Shown here: positions 19,001-29,800 of the stretch, one piece after another
How the letters are laid out: every line of letters starts with the position of its first letter
How positions within the stretch are numbered: the stretch's first letter is position 1
Source of the DNA: Bin5 sp965116395
Lineage (GTDB): Bacteria; Chloroflexota; Anaerolineae; Caldilineales; Caldilineaceae
Reading direction: 5' to 3'
Assembly (NCBI GenBank): GCA_965116395.1
Contig: OZ220684.1
Location: 2,418,001-2,482,000, forward strand
DNA length: 64,000 bases
Notes under the pieces: model-generated
What the model was told of the DNA's origin: nothing
Databases searched by the model: none
The model's input: only the letters and a program-made list of their open reading frames with translations
Translations under genes and position numbers: made by a program

Positions 19001-22000
19001 ATGATATCGAAACAGTCGATAATCACACTGGTCGGGACCGGCATTCTGTTGCTATTTGCTTTGGCCGTTATCTCTTTCACACCCCCCGCCCCAATGATCC
19101 CTGCAGCGCCCCTCCTGTCGAATGATGACGGCGATCCAATGGTAGGTTTTGACACGATCGAATACACCGTTCGAGCAGGTGAATATATGAATGCCGGCCT
19201 CCTGTTCGCATACTTCCCCTGCATCGATGAGGACGATAACGGAAAGTGCAACTACAAAGACAACTTCACCACCGTCACCTATCGCTTCGACATTCTGCAA
19301 GACGGCGCCGACGCCGATAACTGTGAAGGACAAGGGTGGGGCAATGTCCGCGACTTTTCCCCTTCATTCTACAATCACTGGAGATCCTTAGGACCGATAC
19401 CTCTGCGTGTCCACAGGAACTGTACTCCCGGTGAATACACGGTAAAGTGTATGGTCACCTATACCGAATCCGGCTCGGACGAGGCCATCCCACTGACCTG
19501 CAATGGCGATCTCACTGTCACTTCCGCCGAGCAGCAGGCGACCGCCACACCGACCGAAACGCCCATACCTACGGTGACGTCAACCAGCACGCCCTTACCG
19601 ACGGCCACACCCACCCACACCCCCGTACCGACGGCCACACCGACCGAAACGCCCGTACCGACCGCCACGTCGACACCGACCGAAACGGCCACGCCGACCT
19701 CCACGCCGACTGTCGATGGTGGCGGCCAGAACTCGCCGCAGGAGGACCCAACCACTACCCCGACGCCAACTGCGACGGCCACGCCAAAGCCCCCGCCCTC
19801 AGTGCGGATCGACGGTCTGCCTGCCACCTTCGATGAAGGCCAGCAGACGGGTTTCAGCATGATCTTTGAAGATCTGGACGACTCGGATCAGTACGGCTAC
19901 CGCGCCGACGTCACAAAATCAGAAGACAACTCCGCCGCAGACGACTGTGAAGGAACCGGACTCGGCGGAAACAGCCAGTTCACTGCCCAACTCACAGGGG
20001 CAGTCAACGGACAAGAATCAGTTTCAGGCGTAATCGACGCCGCCTGCCCGGCCGGTACATACACAGTGTCCGTCACGCTCATGGCCAACAGCGGATTTGG
20101 GGTCACCGCAACCCAAGCGTACCAGGTCCTCGAATCAGCGCCGTCCATCGTCGAAACAGACACGCCGACAGCGACAGCCACGCCCGCCGATACAGCGACA
20201 CCGACAGCCACTGCCACGCCGACAGTCACGCCGACCGACACCGCCACACCGACAGCCACACCCACAGTCGACGACTCCGTGCAACAGTTCCCGGAGGACC
20301 CAACCGCAACGCCGACGTTTACGTCAATGCCCCCGCCCTCCGTAAAGATCGAAGGTTTGTCTTCCAACTGGGATCATGGCCAACAGGCCTCCTTCAACAT
20401 GATGTTCGAGGGGATAGACGACGCGGACGACTACAGCTATCGGGCCGACGTTACCAATGCAGACAACAATGACGTGGACGACTGTGAAGGGACGGGGCTC
20501 GGTGGCGCGAACCAGTACACGGCCGACCTCACCGGAGCAGTTGAAGGTAAACTCGCAGTCCCCGGCGGGATCGACGCCGGCTGCCCGTACGGCCCATATA
20601 CGCTGACCGTCACGCTCATCGCCGACGGCGGCTATTCGTACACCGCAACCCAGGCCTTCCAGGTCAACGGCTTATCACCATCGCCCGTCGAACCTGACAC
20701 GCCGACGTCCACCGCAACACACACACCGCAGCCGACGGCTACCAATACAAATACGCCCGCACCGACCGCCACAGATCCGCCGCGACAACAGAATCCACCG
20801 CAACAGCAGCCAGCCGCCACCCATACCAGCACGCCCATGCCCACGGCTACCACAGCGCCGGCACCCACGCCTACGGCAAAAGTCGCCTATGTGCCGCCGC
20901 AGCAGAAGGTAGACCCGACATCGACGCCTATACCATCCGCAACGCCGACCGCCACCCTGGTCTCAACCCTTGCGCCCACGGTCACGCCCACAGATGACCT
21001 GGCCGGCGATTTTCCCGACAGCATCATATCCGTTGTCGAAGATGAGGACGCCGATTCGGACGCCGACTCGGGCGTCGGCACCGGCACAGCGTCCACGGCG
21101 TCGCAAACGACAAGCGCTGACGACGACTCCAGCAGCACCTGGCCCGGCCACTACGCCGCCAGCCGCTCCGTCTGGGACTGCCAGGACCTCAGCGCCCTGG
21201 TCGACTCGCTCGCCGCGCTCCGCCGCACCATGACCGCCGGCGCCTATCCCCAGGCCGTAACTGCGCCGGAGATAATGAATGCCCGCCTCGGGCCCGGGCT
21301 GGCCTACGACGTGATCACCACCCTGCCGCAGGGCACGCGCGCCAACATCATCGGCGTCGACCCCCGCGGCGAATGGTACCAACTCGAACTGAGCGGCCTG
21401 GACATCCCCGTCTGGATCTACCAGAGCCTGGCCAGCGTCGAAGGCTCGCTCGCCAACGTCCGCCAAGTCCCCTCTGCGGACCTCGCCGAGCTCCCGATAT
21501 CCGGCGCCCCGGGCAGCAGGCCGGTCGCGTTTATCGTGCCGGAGGTCATGAACGTGCGCCTGGGCCCCGATTTCGATTACGAAGTGCTCACCACCCTGCC
21601 GCAGGGAACCCAGGTCGAAGTCGTCGGCATCGCTCCCGACGGCGAGTGGCTGCAGGTCGAGCTGGATGGCATGACCTCCCTCGGCTGGCTCTACCGCGAC
21701 CTGGTCGTGGTCGACTGCCCCTTGGTGAACGTCAGGCGCATCACCGAGCGTGAGATTACACAGGTTCCAGCCGCCATAACCCAGCCCTATGCGGTCCACG
21801 CCTACTCCGGCCCCGGCCTCGCCTACGACAGGGTCGCCATTCTCTCTCGAGGGACCTGGGCCGAAATCATCGCCATCGGCGACTGCCCGCCGAATGTCTG
21901 GTACCAAGTTATAGTTCCAGGCCTTGACGAACCGGTGTGGGTGGTCCGCGACTTCGTCAAGGTGGCAGTAGGCTCGCTCGGCGGCCTGCCCCGGTACGGC

Positions 22001-22525
22001 ATCACCGACTTCACACCGCCGGCCGCAGACGAGCGTCCCATCGCCGTTACCCAGCCCGACCCACTGAACGTGCGCACGGGCCCGGGCTTGGAATATGACG
22101 TCGTCGCCGAAGCGCCGCAGGGGACGCAAGCCAGCATCTACGGCACCGACCCGAGCGAGAGCTGGCTCCTGGTCGAGATCGACGGGTACAGTTCACTACT
22201 CTGGATCTACCGCCCCATGACGCAGGTGAAGGGTTCGCTGGTTGGCGTCAGACACGTAACCGTGCCGGAGATTACGGAGCAGCCGGCCGTGCTCATCCAG
22301 CCGCGCGCGGTCTTCGGCAGGTCGGGACCGGGCACGGAGTACAGCGCGGTCACGATTCTGCCGAAGGGGACATGGGCCAGGATCACCGGCATCGGTCCAC
22401 GGTCCGAATGGGTCCGCATCCAGGTGGCCGGCATGGCCGAGCCGGTCTGGGTTTACTGCGACCTTGTCAAGACAATCGGCTCACTCGCAGCGGTCCCCGT
22501 GGTCGTGCCGCAGGACAGTCGCTAG
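19001..22525 (+). CDS. Secreted protein: Ig-like domains plus five SH3b (array member 7)
   Basis: 1174 residues. The signal peptide is about 1-36. The N-terminal domain is the second type (DEDDNGKCNYKD, CEGQGW, CTPGEYTV; about 45-170). After a Thr-Pro linker come two related beta-sandwich-like domains (about 266-380 and 445-560), each with CEGTGLGG and CPxGxYT motifs resembling the N-terminal domain. Then comes a Pro-Gln/Thr linker, an acidic Ser-rich stretch and a conserved SVWxCQDLSALVDSL segment (about 725). Five SH3b domains lie near 759, 850, 931, 1023 and 1104. There is no C-terminal domain of the first type. The gene at 22902 is nearly identical from about residue 240 on, so this is a recent duplicate. 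Role: probably surface scaffold or adhesion. Confidence 0.9.
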   Translation: MISKQSIITLVGTGILLLFALAVISFTPPAPMIPAAPLLSNDDGDPMVGFDTIEYTVRAGEYMNAGLLFAYFPCIDEDDNGKCNYKDNFTTVTYRFDILQDGADADNCEGQGWGNVRDFSPSFYNHWRSLGPIPLRVHRNCTPGEYTVKCMVTYTESGSDEAIPLTCNGDLTVTSAEQQATATPTETPIPTVTSTSTPLPTATPTHTPVPTATPTETPVPTATSTPTETATPTSTPTVDGGGQNSPQEDPTTTPTPTATATPKPPPSVRIDGLPATFDEGQQTGFSMIFEDLDDSDQYGYRADVTKSEDNSAADDCEGTGLGGNSQFTAQLTGAVNGQESVSGVIDAACPAGTYTVSVTLMANSGFGVTATQAYQVLESAPSIVETDTPTATATPADTATPTATATPTVTPTDTATPTATPTVDDSVQQFPEDPTATPTFTSMPPPSVKIEGLSSNWDHGQQASFNMMFEGIDDADDYSYRADVTNADNNDVDDCEGTGLGGANQYTADLTGAVEGKLAVPGGIDAGCPYGPYTLTVTLIADGGYSYTATQAFQVNGLSPSPVEPDTPTSTATHTPQPTATNTNTPAPTATDPPRQQNPPQQQPAATHTSTPMPTATTAPAPTPTAKVAYVPPQQKVDPTSTPIPSATPTATLVSTLAPTVTPTDDLAGDFPDSIISVVEDEDADSDADSGVGTGTASTASQTTSADDDSSSTWPGHYAASRSVWDCQDLSALVDSLAALRRTMTAGAYPQAVTAPEIMNARLGPGLAYDVITTLPQGTRANIIGVDPRGEWYQLELSGLDIPVWIYQSLASVEGSLANVRQVPSADLAELPISGAPGSRPVAFIVPEVMNVRLGPDFDYEVLTTLPQGTQVEVVGIAPDGEWLQVELDGMTSLGWLYRDLVVVDCPLVNVRRITEREITQVPAAITQPYAVHAYSGPGLAYDRVAILSRGTWAEIIAIGDCPPNVWYQVIVPGLDEPVWVVRDFVKVAVGSLGGLPRYGITDFTPPAADERPIAVTQPDPLNVRTGPGLEYDVVAEAPQGTQASIYGTDPSESWLLVEIDGYSSLLWIYRPMTQVKGSLVGVRHVTVPEITEQPAVLIQPRAVFGRSGPGTEYSAVTILPKGTWARITGIGPRSEWVRIQVAGMAEPVWVYCDLVKTIGSLAAVPVVVPQDSR

Positions 22526-22570
22526 CCACCACCGCCAGCTTTCTTAAGAGCCCATATCAAGACATATCAA

Positions 22571-22606
22571 GAGCCCCGTTGGCGCCAGCGTCAGCGGGGA
22601 TTTTCT
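22571..22606 (+). terminator. Terminator of the gene at 19001
   Basis: CCCCGTTGGC (22574-22583) pairs imperfectly with GTCAGCGGGG (22590-22599), followed by ATTTT. Confidence 0.65.
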
Positions 22607-22769
22607 ACTGTCTGTATCCAATCCCGTTCGCAAAAGTCCCGCTGCCGGATCATGATGTTCGGCATCGCAGGCAACCCCTCCGCCCGCCCATATTTCGCCC
22701 GCCTGTTTCCAGAACCATCTGCCAAAAAGAGTGTGAAAACAGGCGCGAAAATCCACGCCAAAAAGTATC

Positions 22770-22901
22770 AAAAGAAATGGAACATTCCGGCAGGACCGCT
22801 CGTCCGATCGGCAGAGGTAGATCCGATCCTGGAATGGGACCAGGCCCGAAACGGGAACACTGAACCGGCACGCTTGTAGAAGCGAATTAGAGACAAAGAG
22901 A
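22770..22901 (+). promoter_or_regulatory. Type-2 conserved leader block of the gene at 22902
   Basis: GAAATGGAACATTCCG (about 22774) and CGTCCGATCGGCAG (22801-22814) match the leaders at 18886 and 26688. The start codon follows AGAGACAAAGAGA. Confidence 0.4.
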
Positions 22902-25900
22902 ATGCAGACCAAACATTCGATAATCACACTGGCCGGCGTGGGCATTCTGTTATTGTATGCCTTGACAGTTATCTCTTTCGCGCCCCGTACCCCCATGATC
23001 GAGGCCCAGGCCCCCTCCTTGCAGGAGCAGAACGAGCCGGCTGTAGCGATCGAATTTAACACCTGGAATTCAAAAGAAGAGTTTGGCACTTCCATCCACG
23101 CGCAGCTCACTTTCACGAACTTTCAAGACATAACCTGCGACAAGAATGATGGGGGCGAGCACCATACAGCGTTCGATGACCCGTGTTATTTCCAAGTCGA
23201 AGTTCACCAGCGTCCTCCTGAAACTGGACGCGTAAGTCAGTGCGAAGGAACGGGGATTGGTGGGCCGCGCTCCTTTTCTAAGGGTACGGGAGTCAGGAAA
23301 GTAATCAGATTCGGTTTGGTTTCTACACCCACCGATTGCCCTGTTGGGCTATACATGTTGAAAGTCAAATTGAAGGAATCCAACAAAACTGTAGTCGCCA
23401 CCGCATCTGCAAACTTCGAAATCATACCCGCACAGCCCAGAAACACACCGGCCCCGACGTCTACGCCAACCTATACGCCGCCGCCGACGGCCACACCCAC
23501 CCACACCCCCATACCGACTGCCACACCGACCGAAACGGCCGTACCGACGGCCACACCGACCGAAACGGCCACGCCGACCTCCACGCCAACTGTCGATGGT
23601 GGCGGCCAGAACTCGCCGCAGGAGGACCCAACCACTACCCCGACGCCCACGTCGACGCCCACGCCAAAGCCCCCGCCCTCAGTGCGGATCGACGGTCTGC
23701 CTGCGACCTTCGATGAAGGCCAGCAGACGGGTTTCAGCATGATCTTTGAAGATCTGGACGACTCGGACCAGTACGGCTACCGCGCCGACGTCACAAAATC
23801 AGAAGACAACTCCGCCGCAGACGACTGTGAAGGGACCGGTCTCGGCGGAAATAGGCAGTTCACTGCCCAACTCACAGGGGCAGTCAACGGACAAGAAACA
23901 GTTTCAGGCGTAATCGACGCCGCCTGCCCGGCCGGTACATACACAGTGTCCGTCACGCTCATGGCCAACAGCGGATTTGGGGTCACCGCAACCCAAGCGT
24001 TCCAGGTCCTCGAATCAGCGCCGTCCATCGTCGAAACAGACACGCCGACAGCGACAGCCACGCCCGCCGATACAGCGACACCGACAGCCACGGCCACGCC
24101 GACAGTCACGCCGACCGACACCGCCACACCGACAGCGACACCCACAGTCGACGACTCCGTGCAACAGTTCCCGGAGGACCCAACCGCAACGCCGACGTTT
24201 ACGCCAGTGCCCCCGCCCTCGGTAAAGATCGAAGGCCTGTCTTCCGCCTGGGATCATGGCCAACAGGCCTCCTTCAACATGATGTTCGAGGGGATAGACG
24301 ACGCGGACGACTACAGCTATCGGGCCGACGTTACCAATGCAGACAACAATGACGTGGACGACTGTGAAGGGACGGGGCTCGGTGGCGCGAACCAGTACAC
24401 GGCCGACCTCACCGGAGCAGTTGAAGGTAAACTCGCAGTCCCCGGCGGGATCGACGCCGGCTGCCCGTACGGCCCATATACGCTGACCGTCACGCTCATC
24501 GCCGACGGCGGCTATTCGTACACCGCAACCCAGGCCTTCCAGGTCAACGGCTTATCACCATCGCCCGTCGACCCTGACACGCCGACGCCCACTGTGACAA
24601 ACACACCGCAGCCGGCGCCCGCCAATACGGACACGCCCACACCGACCGCCACCAATCCGCCGCGGCAACAAAATCCGCCGCAACAGCAGCCAGCCGCCAC
24701 CAACACACCCTGGCCGACGGCGACCAATACACACACGCCCGTACCGACCGCCACAGCAACCGTAGCGCCGGCACCCACGCCCACAACAAAAGCCGCCTAT
24801 GTGCCGCCCCAGCAGAAGGCAGACCCGACATCGACGCCTGTGCCGACGGCCACGGCCACTGTACCGCCAACGGCCACTCTGACGCCTACAGTCACACCCA
24901 CGGATGACCTGACCGACGAGCTCGTGGACAGCATCGTATCCGTTGTCGAAGATGAGGAGACCGACACCGGTGCGGACGCCGGCGAGACTGACACGACACC
25001 TCCAGCGACAAGCGGTCAGGACGACACCGGCGACGGTTCGTCCGACGCCGACAGCGGCTGGCCCGGCCACTACGCTGCCGGCCGCTCCGTCTGGAGCTGC
25101 CAGGACCTCAGCGCCCTGGTCGACTCGCTTGCCACGCTCCGCCAGACCATGACCGCCGGCGCCTATCCCCAGGCCGTAACTGCGCCGGAGATAATGAACG
25201 CCCGCCTCGGGCCCGGGCTGGCCTACGACGTAATCACCACCCTGCCGCAGGGCACGCGCGCCAACATCATCGGTGTCGACCCCCGCAACGAATGGTACCA
25301 GCTCGAACTGAGCGGTCTGGACATCCCCGTCTGGATCTACCAGAGCCTGGCCAGCGTCGAAGGCTCGCTCGCCAGCGTGCCCCAGGTTTCCGCAAATGAA
25401 CTCTCCCAGCTGCCGATATCCGGCGCCCCTGGCAGCAGACCGGTAGCCGTCATCCAGCCGGAAGTCATGAACGTGCGCTTGGGCCCCGATTTCGATTACG
25501 AAGTACTCACCACCCTGGCGCAGGGAACCCAGGTCGAAGTCGTCGGCATCGAGCCCGGCGGTGAATGGCTGCAGGTCGAGCTGGAAGGCATGACCTCCCT
25601 CGGCTGGCTGTACCGCGACCTGGTCGTGGTCGACTGCCCCTTGGTGAACGTCAGGCGCATCACCGAGCGAGAGATGACACAGGTGCCCGCCGCCATAACC
25701 CAGCCCTATGCGGTCCACGCCTACTCCGGTCCGGGCCTCGCCTACGACAGAGTCGCCATTCTCTCTCGAGGGACCTGGGCCGAAATTATCGCCATCGGCG
25801 ACTGCCCGCCGAATGTCTGGTACCAAGTTATAGTTCCGGGTCTCGACGAGCCGGTCTGGGTGGTCCGCGACTTCGTCAAGGTGGCAGTAGGCTCGCTCGG

Positions 25901-26444
25901 CGGCCTGCCCCGGTACGGCATCACCGACTTCACACCGCCGGCCGCAGACGAGCGTCCCATTGCCGTTACCCAGCCCGACCCACTGAACGTGCGCACGGGC
26001 CCGGGCTTGGAATATGACGTCGTCGCCGAAGCGCCGCAGGGCACGCAAGCCCGCATCTACGGCACCGACCCGAGCGAGAGCTGGCTCCTGGTCGAGATCG
26101 ACGGGTACAGTTCACTGCTCTGGATCTACCGCCCCATGACGCAGGTGAAGGGTTCGCTGGTCGGCGTCAGACACGTAACCGCGCCGGAGATTACGGAGCA
26201 GCCGGCCGTGCTCATCCAGCCGCGCGCGGTCTTCGGCAGGTCGGGACCGGGCACGGAGTACAGCGCGGTCACGATTCTGCCGAAGGGGACATGGGCCAGG
26301 ATCACCGGCATCGGCCCACGGTCCGAATGGGTCCGCATCCAGGTGGCCGGCATGGCCGAGCCGGTCTGGGTTTACTGCGACCTTGTCAAGACAATCGGCT
26401 CACTCGCAGGAGTCCCCGTGGTCGTTCCGCAGAACAGCTGGTAG
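22902..26444 (+). CDS. Secreted protein: Ig-like domains plus five SH3b (array member 8)
   Basis: 1180 residues with a signal peptide. The N-terminal domain (about 45-185) is the first type (CEGTGIGGPRSF, CPVGLYML), not the second type of its upstream twin. From the TATPT linker on it follows the gene at 19001 domain by domain: two CEGTGLGG beta domains, a Pro/Thr linker, an acidic stretch, a SVWSCQDLSALVDSL segment and five SH3b domains. The two genes differ mostly in linkers and N-terminus, as expected if the N-terminal module was exchanged after duplication. It has its own leader and terminator. No catalytic motif is seen. Confidence 0.9.
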   Translation: MQTKHSIITLAGVGILLLYALTVISFAPRTPMIEAQAPSLQEQNEPAVAIEFNTWNSKEEFGTSIHAQLTFTNFQDITCDKNDGGEHHTAFDDPCYFQVEVHQRPPETGRVSQCEGTGIGGPRSFSKGTGVRKVIRFGLVSTPTDCPVGLYMLKVKLKESNKTVVATASANFEIIPAQPRNTPAPTSTPTYTPPPTATPTHTPIPTATPTETAVPTATPTETATPTSTPTVDGGGQNSPQEDPTTTPTPTSTPTPKPPPSVRIDGLPATFDEGQQTGFSMIFEDLDDSDQYGYRADVTKSEDNSAADDCEGTGLGGNRQFTAQLTGAVNGQETVSGVIDAACPAGTYTVSVTLMANSGFGVTATQAFQVLESAPSIVETDTPTATATPADTATPTATATPTVTPTDTATPTATPTVDDSVQQFPEDPTATPTFTPVPPPSVKIEGLSSAWDHGQQASFNMMFEGIDDADDYSYRADVTNADNNDVDDCEGTGLGGANQYTADLTGAVEGKLAVPGGIDAGCPYGPYTLTVTLIADGGYSYTATQAFQVNGLSPSPVDPDTPTPTVTNTPQPAPANTDTPTPTATNPPRQQNPPQQQPAATNTPWPTATNTHTPVPTATATVAPAPTPTTKAAYVPPQQKADPTSTPVPTATATVPPTATLTPTVTPTDDLTDELVDSIVSVVEDEETDTGADAGETDTTPPATSGQDDTGDGSSDADSGWPGHYAAGRSVWSCQDLSALVDSLATLRQTMTAGAYPQAVTAPEIMNARLGPGLAYDVITTLPQGTRANIIGVDPRNEWYQLELSGLDIPVWIYQSLASVEGSLASVPQVSANELSQLPISGAPGSRPVAVIQPEVMNVRLGPDFDYEVLTTLAQGTQVEVVGIEPGGEWLQVELEGMTSLGWLYRDLVVVDCPLVNVRRITEREMTQVPAAITQPYAVHAYSGPGLAYDRVAILSRGTWAEIIAIGDCPPNVWYQVIVPGLDEPVWVVRDFVKVAVGSLGGLPRYGITDFTPPAADERPIAVTQPDPLNVRTGPGLEYDVVAEAPQGTQARIYGTDPSESWLLVEIDGYSSLLWIYRPMTQVKGSLVGVRHVTAPEITEQPAVLIQPRAVFGRSGPGTEYSAVTILPKGTWARITGIGPRSEWVRIQVAGMAEPVWVYCDLVKTIGSLAGVPVVVPQNSW

Positions 26445-26477
26445 CCTTCATAAGAGCCCACATAAGAACCTATCACG

Positions 26478-26512
26478 AGCCCCGCTGTCGCTGTCGACAG
26501 CGGGGCCTTCCT
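26478..26512 (+). terminator. Terminator of the gene at 22902
   Basis: Perfect 11-bp stem CCCCGCTGTCG (26480-26490) / CGACAGCGGGG (26495-26505) with loop CTGT, then CCTTCCTTCT. Confidence 0.8.
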
Positions 26513-26685
26513 TCTCTCTGAATCCCATCCCGCTAGCAAAGGCCCGCTGCCGGATCACCTTATTCGGCATGGCAAAGAATGCCTCCGCCAGGTCCGATTT
26601 CGCCCGCGTGTTTCAGGGCGTCTCTGCCCAAAAGATGTATGCGAACAGCAGCAAGAACACACTCCAGTAAGATCCCCCGGAAACG

Positions 26686-26817
26686 GAACATTCCGCGCCA
26701 ACTGCTCGTCCGATCGGCAGGAGAAGTTTCGAATTTGGGAAGGGGCCAAGCTCGGAACGCGAAGACTGAACCGACACGGACAAGCACGCTCGTAAAAGAG
26801 AAGCAGAGACCCACAAA
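26686..26817 (+). promoter_or_regulatory. Type-2 conserved leader block of the gene at 26818
   Basis: GAAACGGAACATTCCG (about 26691) and CGTCCGATCGGCAG (26707-26720) are shared with the two preceding genes. No promoter boxes can be assigned with confidence. Confidence 0.4.
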
Positions 26818-29800
26818 ATGCAAGCGAAACAGTCGGTTACTACGTTGGTCGGAGCGCTCGTTCTGTTACTATTCGCCCTGACCGTCATCTCTTTCGTGCC
26901 CGGGGGCCCGACGATCCAAGCCCTTGCCCCCTACACGCAGCAGGATCCTCAACCGCACGCCGGCTTCGAACAGCTTGAAAACTCAGTGGCGGCAGGGGTG
27001 GATCTGGATGTCAGCATCTTTTTCGCTAACTTCCCCTGCACCGATGAAAACAACGACGGCACATGTAACTCTGACGACACATTTACTACCGTCACCTATC
27101 GCTTCGACCTGCTGCAAGGAGGCGTCGACGGCCCCGACGCAGACAACTGTGAAGGGCAAGGGTTCGGCAATGTTCGCACTTTCAGCCCTTCGCAGTACAG
27201 TCACTGGAGCACTACCGGCACGATTCCTCTTAGCATTAACAAGGACTGCACGCCCGGTTCCTATGTGGTGAAGTGTACGATCACCTATACCGAAGACGGC
27301 GCGACCGAGGAGATTGAGCTTGGCTGTAACTGCGGCATCACGATCGATCCCCCGTTGACCCCAACGCCTACGCCCACCGAAACGCATATACCGACCGCCA
27401 CGGCCACGGCCGGCTACACGCCTACACCGACGAATACACCAATGCCCCCGCCCTCCGTCAGCATCGAAGGGTTGCCTCCCGAATTCAATGAAGGCCAGGA
27501 CGTTCCCTTCACAATGGTTTTCGACGGAATCGACGACTCCGACACCTATCACTATCGCGCCGACGTCACCAACTCAGACAACGATGACGTGGACGTCTGT
27601 GAAGGGTCAGGACTCGGCGGCGATGGCCAATACACAGGACCGCTCAATGGCTTGGGCCAGATTAGAGTACCCGGGGAAATAGACGCCGCCTGCCCGCCAG
27701 GTACTTACACGGTGACAGTCACGCTCATCGGAGAAGGCGGCTTTACCGACACCGCAACTAAAGATTTCCGGGTCATCGGCTTGTCACTCTCCCCCATCGA
27801 AACAGACACGCCGACCGCCACGGCCACCAACACGGCCACAGCGACCGCGACCGCCGGGAAGCCGACGAAAAATGAGCCGCCGCCGCAAGTCCAACCACCG
27901 TCGAAAAACGATCCGCCGCAACAGCAGCCGACGGCCACGCCAACCGAAACGCCCGAGCCAACCGCGACTGCCACCAATACGAGCACGCCCGAACCGACCG
28001 CGACCGCCACGGACCCGCCTCGGCAAAACCAGCCGCCGCCGCAACAGCAGCCGACAGCCACGCATACCAACACGCCCGAGCCAACCGCGACCGCAACCCA
28101 TACGAATACGCCCGAACCGACCGCGACCGCCACGAATCCGCCGCGACGAAGGCAGCCGCCGCCGCAAAACCAGCCGCCAGTGCAGAAGCCACAGCCGCCT
28201 ACCGCTACGGCAACAGCCACGGTGACCTCAGCGCCGACACCCACGCCTACGGCCGACATCTTCTTTGCGCCGCCCCCAACGCAGGATGAACCGACGCCGA
28301 CCGCGACGCATACGCCGACCGCTGCCGGCCGGCCAACGCCAACGGCCACCGCCACGGCTACGCCATCAGGCTCCCTCCTCCCAACCCTTACCCCGACGCC
28401 CACGCCTACGGGAGGACCCACGATCCCGCCCACGAGTGACCTGCCAGACGATCTTTGGGAAATCATCGTAATCATTGACATAGGTAATCCGAACGGTCCG
28501 GATGCGACTCCCGACGTAGCGGACCCGACACCGACACCGACAAGCGACGGCGATGACACCGACGGCGACGACACCGACGGCGACGACACCGACGGCGATG
28601 ACACCGATGGCGACGGCACCGATGGCGATGACACCGACGGCGATGACACCGATGGCGACGGCACCGATGGCGATGACACCGACGGCGACGACACCGACGG
28701 CGACGACACCGACGACGACACGCCCGACCACTACGCCGGCGACCGTACCGTCTGGAGCTGCCAGGAAAACAGCGACCTGGTCAACTGGCTCGCCGCCCTC
28801 CGCCAGACAATGACCCCCGGCAGCTATCCCCAGGCCGTCACCCAGCCCGTAAGCATGAACGCCCGCCTCGGGCCAGGCTTAGCCTACGATGTCATCACCA
28901 CCCTTCCGCAGGGCACGCGCGCCAACATCATCGGCGTTGACCCCCGCGGCGAATGGTATCAGATCGAACGCACCGGCCTCGACATCCCCGTCTGGATCCA
29001 CCAAAGCCTGGCCACCGTCGAAGGGTCGCTCGCAAACGTGCCCACGGTCTCCGCCGAAGAGCTCGCCAAGCTCCCCATCTCCGGCGCCACCGGCAGCAGA
29101 CCGATCGCCATCATCCAGCCTGAGGTCATGAACGTGCGCATCGGCCCCGGCATCGACTACGACGTCCTCACCACCCTGCCCCAGGGCACGCAGGTCAAAG
29201 TAGTCGGCATCGACCCCAACAGCGATTGGCTGCTGGTCGAACTGGATGGGCTGACCTCCCTCGGTTGGGTCTACCGCGACCTGGTCCAGGTCGACTGCCC
29301 GCTGGTTAACGTCCTACGCATCACCGAGACCGAAATCTCACAGACGCCTGCCGCCCTTACCCAGACCTACGCCCTCTTCGCTTATTCGGGCCCCGGCCTT
29401 GCCTACGACATCGTCGCCACCATCCCTCGAGGGACCTGGGCCGAAATCATCGCCGTCGGCGACTGCCCGCCGAACGTCTGGTACCAAGTCATCGTCCCGG
29501 GCCTTGACGAGCCTGTCTGGGTAATCCGTGACTTTGTCAAAGTGGCCATCGGCTCGCTCGCCGGCATCCCCCGCTACGGCGTCACCGACTTCTTCCCGCC
29601 CGCCGCGGACGACCGGCCCATCGCCGTTACCCAGCCCATCACCATGAACGTGCGCTCTGGCCCGGGCCTGGAATATAACGTGGTCGCCGTCGTACCGCAG
29701 GACACGCAAGCACGAATCCACGGCATCGACCCGACCGGCGACTGGATTCTGGTGGAGCTTGAAGGGCACAACGCACTGGTCTGGATCTACTGCCACATGA

